NCBI RefSeq assembly: GCF_013426735.1
Contig: NZ_AP023272.1
Location: 3,330,501 to 3,394,500 of the forward strand
Direction: 5' to 3'
Source of the DNA: Agrobacterium vitis
GTDB taxonomy: Bacteria > Pseudomonadota > Alphaproteobacteria > Rhizobiales > Rhizobiaceae
Length of the DNA: 64,000 nt
The position numbers and the translations under genes are program-made. This document shows, one piece after another, positions 45,817 to 53,970 of this stretch. The notes under the pieces were generated by a model. The model was not told the origin of the DNA. It did not search any database and saw only the letters and a list, made by a program, of their open reading frames with translations. Position 1 is the first letter of the stretch. Each line of letters opens with the position of its first letter.

Positions 45817-46017
45817 TTACAGTCTGTTCAAGAATTGCTGCTGGCCTGGCGAAAATGGTGATTTTGAGAACCGGAACGGAGCGTACTTAATGTACGTGAG
45901 TACAAGCATTCCAGGAAAAGTGCGAAGCGGTTTTCCGTTTGGAAATGCGAATGAAGCAGTCAAGCGGAGAAATTGCCATTTGCAGACGGCGAGCGGCGAT
46001 TATTGGATAGACTGTTA
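45817..46017. repeat. MITE-like palindromic repeat family 2, copy 2 (with insert)
   Basis: 201 bases, inverted relative to copy 1. Left TTACAGTCTGTTCAAGAATT, right (reverse strand) TAACAGTCTATCCAATAATC. It equals copy 1 plus about 55 bases inserted at roughly 45904-45960. The insert has its own nested palindrome (GCATTCC ... GGAAATGC around GGAAAA ... TTTTCC). It ends two bases from the stop codon of the GGDEF-like gene. Confidence 0.88.
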
Positions 46018-46019
46018 CA

Positions 46020-47090
46020 TCACACCACATGCGGCTTGTAGATCAGCCAATCCTTCGGCACATAGCTGTTTTCTGTCACGCCATAGAGGGTCACGGTATC
46101 GCCGCCGGAGGATTTGGAGGCCGTGAGGGCACGTTCGGAATAGCTCATCAAGTCGAAAGCGTTGGGGGCCTGTTCGGAAAGGCAGATGCCGAAGGACATG
46201 GTGAGTGCGGCGAGTGAGCCGTTAGAGCCGGCATTGACCACAGCGGTGGCCTTCAGCTTGACACGCACGGCGTTGACGATGCGGCTGATTTCGTCCTGGT
46301 CGGACGTGTAGAACAACAGGCCGAAGCGGCTGCCATCGAAGCGGCAGGCGAGGTCGTCCTTGCCAGCCACGGCCTTCACCACCTTGGCGATCTGCTTGAT
46401 GAAGCGTTCGGTGACGGTTGGGCCGAGATGATCAGCAAGCTTGGCGAAATCGTCGATTTCACCGACCGCCAGACCGCACAGCGTCGGCAGGGCCGGATTG
46501 GCATAGACCTTTGCCAAGGCTTTATTAAAGGCACGGCGGCTGCCCATGCCGGTCAGCGGATCGACGAATTTCGCCTGTTCCACCTGATCGGCCTCGCGCT
46601 GCACATCGGCGAGCTGCTCGGTCTTTTCCACCACGGTTTTGACGACATTGCTGTTTTCAGCAACGCGCTGGTCGGTGGCGGCCTTCAGCGCCTGAATGGA
46701 GCGGCTGAGTTCCGGATTGCCGAGATCGGTGTCGGTCAGGATGCCCTTGGTGGCGTCGCCGATCAGGCGGCCATAATCGGTCAGCGACAGTTTTTCCTGG
46801 TTGAGCAGGCTGATGAAGCTGCTCATTTCGGCACGTACCTTGTTATTATGACGGGCCAGAAGACCGTCTTCATGGTGATGGGGCAGATATTTGCGACCGA
46901 GTGCGTCCAGCGCATCCTGGGTCTTGACCTTGCCGAGCGCAATGAACTCGCGCACCAGATCCGGATTGCTACCGGAATAGGCCTCATAGACCAGTTCGTA
47001 ATTGCGCGGCAGACCCTCGATCCCCATCTGATGCATGGCAGTCGCAACACGCAGTGCAATGCTGGAGGCCGGATTTTTCATAGGCTGCAT
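46020..47090 (-). CDS. Protein with degenerate GGDEF domain
   Basis: 356 residues from the ATG at 47090, with GGGGAAG upstream; a GTG at 47105 is less likely. The N-terminal half is helical with no membrane segment. The C-terminal half (about 180-340) follows the GGDEF fold: VDPLTGMGSRRAFNKAL, then a signature position reading RFDGSRFGLLF instead of R-x-GGDEF. Both key acidic residues are changed, so diguanylate cyclase activity is not expected. It may bind GTP or c-di-GMP, or act by protein contact. The stop codon abuts a MITE-like element. Confidence 0.85.
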   Translation of the reverse strand: MQPMKNPASSIALRVATAMHQMGIEGLPRNYELVYEAYSGSNPDLVREFIALGKVKTQDALDALGRKYLPHHHEDGLLARHNNKVRAEMSSFISLLNQEKLSLTDYGRLIGDATKGILTDTDLGNPELSRSIQALKAATDQRVAENSNVVKTVVEKTEQLADVQREADQVEQAKFVDPLTGMGSRRAFNKALAKVYANPALPTLCGLAVGEIDDFAKLADHLGPTVTERFIKQIAKVVKAVAGKDDLACRFDGSRFGLLFYTSDQDEISRIVNAVRVKLKATAVVNAGSNGSLAALTMSFGICLSEQAPNAFDLMSYSERALTASKSSGGDTVTLYGVTENSYVPKDWLIYKPHVV

Positions 47091-47298
47091 CGGATGCTTC
47101 CCCACATCGAATCATTGATTGAACGCAGAGTAGCGCGACACTTCTTTCTTTCGGTTACAGCTGTATTTAAAATTTTATGGATTGGTGAAGAGACTGTGAA
47201 AAGCAGGCCTGCAAGATGGAGGCGCGTTCATAAAAGTCATTTGCTCCGGGGGCCGGGTCAGGCTATTTCACCGGGGAAACAGCGATAATTAGGCAGGC

Positions 47299-48270
47299 AT
47301 GGCACAGCGTCTCTCCGTCATCACATCCCCCGAACCGGCCATCCGTGCCGCCCTGCCCCTGCTAGGGGCCGGGGAAGTGATCGCCATGCCGACAGAAACC
47401 GTCTATGGGCTGGCGGCGGATGCCACCAATCCGCAGGCCATCACCCGGATTTACGAGACCAAGGGCCGCCCGCAGTTCAATCCGCTGATCTGCCACGTCG
47501 CCGACCTCGCCATGGCCGAGCGCTACGGGGTTTTCGATCCCTTGTCGCGGCAATTGGCGGAGCGGTTTTGGCCGGGGCCGCTAACACTGATCGTGCCGCT
47601 AGCCCCACACTGCGCCATTCATCCGCTGGCAACTGCCGGGCTGGACACGGTTGGCCTGCGCATGCCCCTGGGCTTTGCTGCCACGTTGATCGCCGCCTTC
47701 GGCAAGCCGCTGGCCGCCCCAAGCGCCAATACGTCGGGCAAGATCAGCCCGACGACAGCTGCCCATGTTGAGGAGGATCTGGGGGCGAAAATCCCGCTGA
47801 TCCTCGATGCCGAAGCGGCGGGTGTCGGGGTCGAATCCACCATTCTGAAGGTAGAAGACGGCCAGATCCGGCTGCTGCGGCCCGGCGGGCTTTCGGTTGA
47901 GGCGGTGGAAGACGCAACGGGGTTGCGGGTGATCCGCCCGCAAAAGGCAGGCGCGATCATCGAGGCGCCGGGCATGCTGGCCTCCCATTATGCCCCGGAG
48001 GCTGCCGTGCGGCTGAATGTAACCTCGGTTTTTGCCGATGAGGCGGTGATCACTTTTGGCTCCGCCGTCCCGCAAGGGCTTGAAAAGGCTGCCCTCGTGC
48101 TCAATTTGAGTGCAGATGGCGACCTCACTGAAGCCGCCGCCAATCTGTTCAGCTTCATGAAGCGGGCCGATGCCAGCGGCGCTGCCCGCATTGCCTTCGC
48201 CGCCATTCCCACCCATGGGCTGGGAGATGCAATCAATGACCGGCTGGAGCGGGCCGCTGCACCACGATGA
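47299..48270 (+). CDS. tsaC: L-threonylcarbamoyladenylate synthase (long Sua5 type)
   Basis: 323 residues. The YrdC/TsaC domain (1-205) shows AMPTETVYGLAADATNP, KGRPQFNPLICHV, FWPGPLTLIVPL and SANTSGKISPT. A C-terminal Sua5 domain (about 225-320) follows, beginning at APGMLASHYAP. It makes threonylcarbamoyl-AMP for t6A modification of tRNAs reading ANN codons. It is followed by the FAD oxidoreductase after 55 bases that include a short duplication around the stop codon (GCTGCACCACG twice, 48256-48291). Confidence 0.95.
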   Translation: MAQRLSVITSPEPAIRAALPLLGAGEVIAMPTETVYGLAADATNPQAITRIYETKGRPQFNPLICHVADLAMAERYGVFDPLSRQLAERFWPGPLTLIVPLAPHCAIHPLATAGLDTVGLRMPLGFAATLIAAFGKPLAAPSANTSGKISPTTAAHVEEDLGAKIPLILDAEAAGVGVESTILKVEDGQIRLLRPGGLSVEAVEDATGLRVIRPQKAGAIIEAPGMLASHYAPEAAVRLNVTSVFADEAVITFGSAVPQGLEKAALVLNLSADGDLTEAAANLFSFMKRADASGAARIAFAAIPTHGLGDAINDRLERAAAPR

Positions 48271-48325
48271 TGGCTGCACCACGTGATGATGGTGTGCGGC
48301 GATAGAATAACAAGGACGAGATGCC

Positions 48326-49756
48326 ATGACTGACATGCCCCTTTCCGCCGCCCTGCTCGAGCGGTTCATCGCCATTGTCGGCCCCACAAATGCCTTGACC
48401 GATCAGGCTGATATCACCCCCTATCTCACCGAAAATCGTGGCCTTTACCATGGTGCCTCGCCGCTGGTGCTAAAGCCCGGCTCCACCGAAGAAGTCTCCA
48501 GGATCCTGGCACTGGCCAGCGAGACGAAAAGCCCGATCGTGCCGGTCAGTGGCGGCACCGGTCTGGTCGGCGGACAGGTGCCACGCGACAATTCCAGCGA
48601 TATTCTTCTGTCGCTGGAGCGGATGAACACGGTGCGCGAGGTCGATCCGGTCGGCAATGTGATCGTCGCCGATGCGGGCTGCATTCTGGCCGACATCCAG
48701 AAGGCAGCCGCCGACGTCAACCGGCTGTTTCCGCTGTCGCTCGGTTCGGAAGGCTCCTGCCGGATCGGCGGCAATCTCGCCACCAATGCTGGCGGCACCG
48801 CCGTGCTGGTCTATGGCAATATGCGCCAACTATGCCTGGGCCTCGAAGTGGTGCTGCCGACCGGCGAGATATGGAATGGCTTGCGGCGGTTGAAAAAGGA
48901 CAATAGCGGCTATGACCTGCGCGACCTGTTTATCGGCGCAGAAGGCACGCTGGGGGTGATTACCGGAGCCGTGCTGAAACTCTATCCGCAGCCGCTTGGT
49001 CATGAAGTCGCCTTCGTCGGGCTGAAATCACCGGTGGAAGCCTTGGCGCTGTTTGAAAAGGCCAGCGCGCTCTGCGGGCCAGCCCTGACCGGTTTCGAGC
49101 TGATGCCGCGCATCGGCGTCGATTTCACCAGCCGCCACATTCCCAATGTCCGTGATCCGCTGGCCTCCGTTCATGACTGGTATGTGCTGGTCGATATTGC
49201 CACATCCGATGCGGCGGAGACGGCGAAAACCATGCTGCATGACGTGCTGGAACAGGGCGTAGAGGCCGGGCTGATTGAAGATGCCGTGGTCGCCGGTTCG
49301 GTGGCGCAGCAAAAGGCGCTCTGGCACATGCGTGAAAGCATGTCGGATGCGCAAAAGCCGGAAGGCGGCTCGATCAAGCACGATATTTCCGTGCCAATTG
49401 CCCAGGTTCCAGCCTTCATGCGGCAAGCGGAAGCAGCCGTGCTCGCCGCCATGCCCGGCGCGCGGGTTTGCGCGTTCGGCCACCTGGGCGATGGCAATAT
49501 CCATTATAACATCAGCCAGCCGATCGGCGCTGACAAGGCGCAGTTCATTGGCCGCTGGCGCGAAATCAATAAGGTCGTGCATGATATCGTCCGCGCCCAT
49601 GGCGGCTCGATTTCGGCCGAACACGGCGTCGGCCAGCTGAAACGCCAGGAATTGGCGCAGACAAGACCGGACATCGAAACCGTGCTGATGACCCGCATCA
49701 AGCAGGCCTTCGACCCGGCTGGCATCATGAACCCGGGCAAGGTGGTGCCCGGCTGA
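48326..49756 (+). CDS. FAD-linked 2-hydroxyacid dehydrogenase (D-2-hydroxyglutarate dehydrogenase-like)
   Basis: 476 residues of the vanillyl-alcohol-oxidase/PCMH flavoprotein family. The FAD domain shows PVSGGTGLVGGQVP and SLGSEGSCRIGGNLATNAGG (about 70-160) and GAEGTLGVITGAVLKLYP. The C-terminal domain carries HLGDGNIHYN and ISAEHGVGQLKR, which hold the metal and substrate ligands in D-2-hydroxyglutarate and D-lactate dehydrogenases. It oxidises a D-2-hydroxyacid; the precise acid is not decidable. The stop overlaps the next start by one base. Confidence 0.9.
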   Translation: MTDMPLSAALLERFIAIVGPTNALTDQADITPYLTENRGLYHGASPLVLKPGSTEEVSRILALASETKSPIVPVSGGTGLVGGQVPRDNSSDILLSLERMNTVREVDPVGNVIVADAGCILADIQKAAADVNRLFPLSLGSEGSCRIGGNLATNAGGTAVLVYGNMRQLCLGLEVVLPTGEIWNGLRRLKKDNSGYDLRDLFIGAEGTLGVITGAVLKLYPQPLGHEVAFVGLKSPVEALALFEKASALCGPALTGFELMPRIGVDFTSRHIPNVRDPLASVHDWYVLVDIATSDAAETAKTMLHDVLEQGVEAGLIEDAVVAGSVAQQKALWHMRESMSDAQKPEGGSIKHDISVPIAQVPAFMRQAEAAVLAAMPGARVCAFGHLGDGNIHYNISQPIGADKAQFIGRWREINKVVHDIVRAHGGSISAEHGVGQLKRQELAQTRPDIETVLMTRIKQAFDPAGIMNPGKVVPG

Positions 49757-50154
49757 TGGCGGACACAGTGCCTTCCCACGACGATCCGCGCCCGGCATCA
49801 GACAAGGTGCTGTTTAGGATCGATCTGGCCAATGGCGCGCGGCTAGGGCCGGGCAAGGTGCAATTGCTGCGGCTGATTGGCCAGCATGGCTCGATCCGCG
49901 CGGCGGGCGCTGCCATGGGCATGTCCTACCGCCGCGCCTGGCTTTTGGCCGACGAAATCAACCGGATGTTCAGGGAGCCGTCCATCGCCACCCGCCACGG
50001 CGGCAAAAGCGGCGGCGGCGCTGCTCTCACACCCTTTGGCGAGGCGTTGCTGGCGCGGGCGCTAGCTATGGATGCCACTATCCGCAACACACTGGCCGAG
50101 GATCTCGCCTGGCTGGAGGCGATGGCGGCGAAGCCTATGCCAACGTCCGGGTGA
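49756..50154 (+). CDS. ModE-type winged-helix regulator lacking the molybdate-binding domain
   Basis: 132 residues. The ModE N-terminal DNA-binding domain is clear: LGPGKVQLLRLIGQHGSIRAAGAAMGMSYRRAWLLADEINRMF (about residues 29-72), followed by RHGGKSGGGAALTPFGEALL. The two Mop/TOBE domains of full ModE (about 260 residues) are missing, so metal sensing must occur otherwise, or the protein binds DNA without molybdate. modABC lies about 1.1 kb downstream with a ModE-type palindrome ahead of modA. It overlaps the flavoprotein stop by one base. Confidence 0.86.
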   Translation: MADTVPSHDDPRPASDKVLFRIDLANGARLGPGKVQLLRLIGQHGSIRAAGAAMGMSYRRAWLLADEINRMFREPSIATRHGGKSGGGAALTPFGEALLARALAMDATIRNTLAEDLAWLEAMAAKPMPTSG

Positions 50155-50392
50155 TGGAGACGCATACCGCTATCGGTCATTGCCATTTTATACCGAACAA
50201 CAAATCTACCGTAGGTAAAGTCTAATTTTTCGTCAACAACCTCAGCCAACTTATCCAATATCTATTCTATAGTCGTTCTTTTCATTTAAATACAATTGAT
50301 TATATGTTATAACTATACTTAAATTATCCAAAACCTCACTTCACCTCGACCCATTCGAATGATAAATCCTCGGACAACAGAGGGGGATTGTA

Positions 50393-51157
50393 ATGGGCTT
50401 GCTGAGAACACTGACTGGAAAACTCCGCGATACCGAAAATATTGAAACTATCTCCCAATCGCTTCGCGATGCCGGGCGCGAGGACGAAATTAACTTTTGG
50501 CGCGAGTTTTGCCGAAGCGAGAGGTTCATCGATAACTTTTGCGTCCGTGAACCTAACCCTGAAATTGATGCGGATGTAGAGCTGTTCATCAAAGGATACG
50601 CGGTTGCACAGAATGTGCACGGCCTTGTGCCGAAGGTGCTCGACATCGGGTCAGGTCCAGTGAGCATGTTCTCGCGTAGCTTTGCCGGAGAGAAGGTCGA
50701 GTTGCACGCGGCAGACCCTCTCGCAGATGATTATATCACGCTATGGGACCCGACCAAATATACGGGGCTCGTTCTGCCGGTGGCGTGTCCTGTCGAGGAA
50801 CTCAGTCAGACGTTCGGCGCTGATGAGTTCGACGTCACGCATATTCGCAATGCGCTCGATCACGTCGCCAATCCTCTGGTTGGATTGGATGAAATGCTTA
50901 AGGTGACCAAGCCCGGAGGCTTCCTGATTGTCCATGGCTTCGCCGACGAGGCCGTCGCCGAGAAATGGCAGGGCTTCCATCAGTGGAACCTGTGCTGGGC
51001 GGAAGGCAACGACTTTACGGTAAGCGGGAAAGGCGGCGTCACCTATAGCCTTAAACAGTTCTTTGGCGAACGGACCCGGATCATGCGCCCATGGATGCGT
51101 TTCCCGAGAGAGGGTAAGGCGTGGTGTGGCTTTATCGCCCAAAAGGCTGCGAGCTGA
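50393..51157 (+). CDS. Class I SAM-dependent methyltransferase, probable recent acquisition
   Basis: 254 residues; the ATG follows GAGGGGG. SAM motif I is VLDIGSGPVSMFS (about residues 83-95), an acidic strand end follows (AADPLAD), and motif post-I regions are DVTHIRNALDHVANP and TKPGGFLIVHG. The upstream 230 bases are strongly AT-rich, unlike the surroundings, and a CAAGC microsatellite follows the gene. It stands alone between the ModE-like regulator and modC, separating what would be a tight mod locus. Substrate unknown. Confidence 0.78.
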   Translation: MGLLRTLTGKLRDTENIETISQSLRDAGREDEINFWREFCRSERFIDNFCVREPNPEIDADVELFIKGYAVAQNVHGLVPKVLDIGSGPVSMFSRSFAGEKVELHAADPLADDYITLWDPTKYTGLVLPVACPVEELSQTFGADEFDVTHIRNALDHVANPLVGLDEMLKVTKPGGFLIVHGFADEAVAEKWQGFHQWNLCWAEGNDFTVSGKGGVTYSLKQFFGERTRIMRPWMRFPREGKAWCGFIAQKAAS

Positions 51158-51177
51158 AGAACAAGCGTCAGGCAAAG

Positions 51178-51197
51178 CAAGCCAAGCCAAGCCAAGC
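51178..51197. repeat. CAAGC pentanucleotide microsatellite
   Basis: Four exact copies of CAAGC directly after the methyltransferase gene, in the convergent gap before modC. Confidence 0.8.
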
Positions 51198-51255
51198 CAG
51201 TGAAAATCGCTGATGAGCCACAGAGGGACAAGATCGCTTCACGTCAGCGATCATC

Positions 51256-52341
51256 TCACTGTGTCGCCTCACGATAAACACCTCCGGCCTCCACCGAGAC
51301 CGCCTTGAACAGCACCGAAACCGGCTTGCCGGGTGCCAGATCCAGAGCGTTCAGCGAGCGGCGGGTGATTTCGGCGTCGATGACCTGGCCGGAGCAATCG
51401 ACCCTGATGACGATGCCGGGGCCAGCCTCGAAAATCGCCTGTACCCGGCCTGACAAACGATTGAGGGTGGAGAGCTGGCCTGTCTCGCCGGTTGCCAGCA
51501 CCAAATCGCTGGCGGCGACGAACAGGCGGATCGGGGTGCCAATGGGTAGATCGGCATATTTCAGGTAGAGCGGACCCGCAGGGCTTGTCGCCAGCGTCAG
51601 GCCTTCTTCGCGGGCGTGGCCGCAGACATGGGCATGCAGAAAGCTACCGGGGCGGCTGTCGCCGAGCCTTGGCAGATGAAGCAAAGCCCCCTCGCCCGCG
51701 TCCACCCTTGCTGCGCGGCCTTTGCTCATCGTGACCACCCGGCTGGCCAGCCGGGTGACTTCCTCAACCGCATGGCTGACATAGAGGATCGGCACCCCTG
51801 CCTCATCGCGAATCCGCTCGATATAAGGCAGGATCTGTGCCTTGAGGGCGGCGTCCAGCGCCGAGAGCGGTTCGTCCATCAGCAGAAGTTTCGGGCTCGC
51901 CATCAGGGCGCGGGCAATGGCCACCCGCTGCTTTTCTCCACCCGACAGCCCATTAGGTACACGGTCCAGCAAATCGGTGATCCCGAGCAGATCGCAGATC
52001 CGGGACAAGTCTTCGCGCCGTTCGGCTTTCGGGGTGAAATACCGGCCATAGGTGAGATTGGCCCGCACGCTCAAGTGTGGGAAAAGCCGCGCCTCCTGGA
52101 AGACATAGCCGATCCGGCGGCGATGCGGTGGCAGGAAAATGCCGCTCTGCGCATCGCTCCAGACCCTACCGTCGAAGGTGATCCGACCACGGTCGGGGCG
52201 GATCAACCCGGCGACGGCATTGATCATCGTGGTCTTGCCCGATCCGGATGGGCCAAACAGCGCCGTCAACCCCGGCCCCAGTTGAAGATCGGCTTCAAGA
52301 TCAAACATTCCCTGCCGGTGGCGGATATTAATTTCCAGCAT
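51256..52341 (-). CDS. modC: Molybdate ABC transporter ATP-binding protein
   Basis: 361 residues. ABC domain with Walker A GPSGSGKTTMIN (about 30-41), signature LSGGEKQRVAIARAL, and Walker B LLLMDEPLSALD; switch His in YVSHAVEEV. The C-terminal part (about 290-358) is a TOBE/Mop domain typical of ModC, which binds oxyanion. It energises molybdate import. The start overlaps the modB stop by one base. Confidence 0.94.
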   Translation of the reverse strand: MLEINIRHRQGMFDLEADLQLGPGLTALFGPSGSGKTTMINAVAGLIRPDRGRITFDGRVWSDAQSGIFLPPHRRRIGYVFQEARLFPHLSVRANLTYGRYFTPKAERREDLSRICDLLGITDLLDRVPNGLSGGEKQRVAIARALMASPKLLLMDEPLSALDAALKAQILPYIERIRDEAGVPILYVSHAVEEVTRLASRVVTMSKGRAARVDAGEGALLHLPRLGDSRPGSFLHAHVCGHAREEGLTLATSPAGPLYLKYADLPIGTPIRLFVAASDLVLATGETGQLSTLNRLSGRVQAIFEAGPGIVIRVDCSGQVIDAEITRRSLNALDLAPGKPVSVLFKAVSVEAGGVYREATQ

Positions 52342-53036
52342 CAGCCCGCCATTCGCACGGTCAGCCGCCGGGTCAGCAGCTCGGAGGCAAGCAGCGCCAG
52401 CAGCGAAAGGACGATGGAAACCAGCGTCAAACGCAGCGCGCCAGCATCGCCGCCCGGCACCTGGGTATAGGTATAGATGGCGGCGGACAAGGTCTGGGTT
52501 TCGCCGGGAATATTCGACACGAAGGTAATCGTCGCGCCAAACTCACCCATCGCCTTGGCAAAGGCCAGCACGGCACCGGCAGCGATACCGGGCAGGATCA
52601 GCGGCAGGGTAACGGTGAAGAACACCATGATCGGCGATGCGCCGAGCGTGGCTGCTGCCGTTTCCAGCTTGCGGTCCACCCCGTCCAATGACAGGCGGAT
52701 AGCGCGCACCATCAAGGGAAAACCCATAATGCCGGAGGCGAGCGCCGCCCCTGTCCAGCGAAAGGAAAACACCAGCCCGAACCATTGATCCAGAAAGGCG
52801 CCGACCGCGCCGCGCCGCCCGAAGGTGATCAGCAGCAGATAGCCGGTGACCACAGGCGGCAGGATCAACGGCAGATGCACCACACCGTCCAGCAGGCTGC
52901 GGCCTAGGAAAGAGGTGCGCGACAACACCCAGGCCATGCCGATGCCAAGCGGCAGCGAGACCGCAACCGCCGTCAGCGCCACTTTCAGGCTCAGCAGGAT
53001 CGCGGTGATTTCGTCAGCGGAGAGCGCGTCAATCAT
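52341..53036 (-). CDS. modB: Molybdate ABC transporter permease
   Basis: 231 residues from the ATG at 53036; the frame is open to 53114. Five to six membrane helices. The coupling-helix EAA motif appears as ETAAATLGASPIMVFFTVTLPLILPGI (about 135-161), which contacts ModC. It forms the inner-membrane channel. It follows modA after a 31-base gap in the modABC operon. Confidence 0.94.
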   Translation of the reverse strand: MIDALSADEITAILLSLKVALTAVAVSLPLGIGMAWVLSRTSFLGRSLLDGVVHLPLILPPVVTGYLLLITFGRRGAVGAFLDQWFGLVFSFRWTGAALASGIMGFPLMVRAIRLSLDGVDRKLETAAATLGASPIMVFFTVTLPLILPGIAAGAVLAFAKAMGEFGATITFVSNIPGETQTLSAAIYTYTQVPGGDAGALRLTLVSIVLSLLALLASELLTRRLTVRMAG

Positions 53037-53067
53037 GGCTCTACGGGCCACACGTTGACAGGATTTG

Positions 53068-53886
53068 TCAATTGATCTTCGCCAACACCGTAAACCCGGC
53101 AGTCCTGAACACATCCGCAGCTTTCACCTGTTGCAGATAGGCGAGAAACGCCTTGGCATCGAGATTGGTGGAGGCCTTCAGCACCGCTGCCGGATAGACG
53201 ATGGCGGGATGGGAATTTTCCGGGAACCGGTCAAGGATCTTCACGCCTGGATCAACCCTGGCATCTGTTTCATAGACGATGCCGAGCGGCGCTTCCTGAC
53301 GCGACACCAGCAGCAATGCGGCGCGGACATTATCGGCCTGTGCAACCTTGTCCTTGACACTCGCCCACACCCCGAGATTTTCCAGCGCCGCCTTGCCGTA
53401 GACCCCGGCTGGCACAGAGGAAACATTGCCCATGGCCAGCCGCTCACCCCCCAAAAGCCCAGCCAGATCGAAACCAGGGGCAATTTTTGTCGTGACCGTG
53501 GACGACGATGCCGCTACCAGCACGATCCGGTTGCCCAGCAGGTTGACACGGCTGCCCGGCACAAGTTCGCCGCCCTGGTCGAGATGGTCCATCCAGTTGA
53601 GGTCGGCGGAGATGAACAGGTCGGCGGGGGCGCCTTCATCAATCTGCTTTGCCAATGCCGAGGAGGCGGCGAAGGACAGCTTGACCTCCCGGCCGGTCTC
53701 AGCCTTCCAATCATCGGCAATCTTGCTCATCGTTTCTTTCAGGCTGGCGGCGGCGAATACCGTCAGGCTACGGTCGGCGGCAACCGCCTGGGGGGCGACG
53801 AAGAGGCTCAAGGCCATCAGGATCGCCAGCAGCCGATCCCTGATTGTCGTTCTGGCTTTGGCCAACATTTTCCAACCTGCCTTCAT
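53068..53886 (-). CDS. modA: Molybdate-binding periplasmic protein
   Basis: 272 residues from the ATG at 53886. Signal peptide at about 1-38 (LLAILMALSLFVAPQAVAA). The mature N-terminus LTVFAAASLKETMSKIAD is the ModA signature. Ligand segments SFAASSALAKQIDEGAPADLFISAD and MGNVSSVPAGVYGKAALE supply the hydroxyl and main-chain contacts to the oxyanion. It captures molybdate (or tungstate) for ModBC. A ModE-type palindrome lies 18 bases upstream of the start. Confidence 0.95.
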   Translation of the reverse strand: MKAGWKMLAKARTTIRDRLLAILMALSLFVAPQAVAADRSLTVFAAASLKETMSKIADDWKAETGREVKLSFAASSALAKQIDEGAPADLFISADLNWMDHLDQGGELVPGSRVNLLGNRIVLVAASSSTVTTKIAPGFDLAGLLGGERLAMGNVSSVPAGVYGKAALENLGVWASVKDKVAQADNVRAALLLVSRQEAPLGIVYETDARVDPGVKILDRFPENSHPAIVYPAAVLKASTNLDAKAFLAYLQQVKAADVFRTAGFTVLAKIN

Positions 53887-53903
53887 CCCATATTCCCTTT
53901 TGG

Positions 53904-53931
53904 ATCGATGTATCCGACCAGATATATCGAT
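53904..53931. promoter_or_regulatory. ModE-type operator upstream of modA
   Basis: Inverted repeat ATCGATGTATC-(6)-GATATATCGAT, 10 of 11 positions symmetric, with the spacing and ATCG...TATA core of ModE boxes. It sits 18 bases before the modA start. The candidate regulator is the Mop-less ModE-like protein at 49756-50154. Confidence 0.8.
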
Positions 53932-53970
53932 TACCACAGATAGGGGCAAGCGGGAACGACCGTGTAGATT

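Larger units (their letters stand above)
45144..46019. other. Long intergenic region with a palindrome and a MITE-like element
   Basis: 876 bases without an accepted gene. The part near 45430-45550 is AT-rich. A perfect 15-base inverted repeat lies at 45703-45749, a short CCCGC / GCGGG hairpin followed by TTTT lies at 45796-45818, and repeat family 2 copy 2 fills 45817-46017. Confidence 0.65.

Noticed and set aside
45796..45818. Rho-independent terminator (CCCGC / GCGGG followed by TTTT).
   Set aside because: No forward-strand gene ends before it, and on the reverse strand there is no T-run. It is mentioned only as part of the gap.
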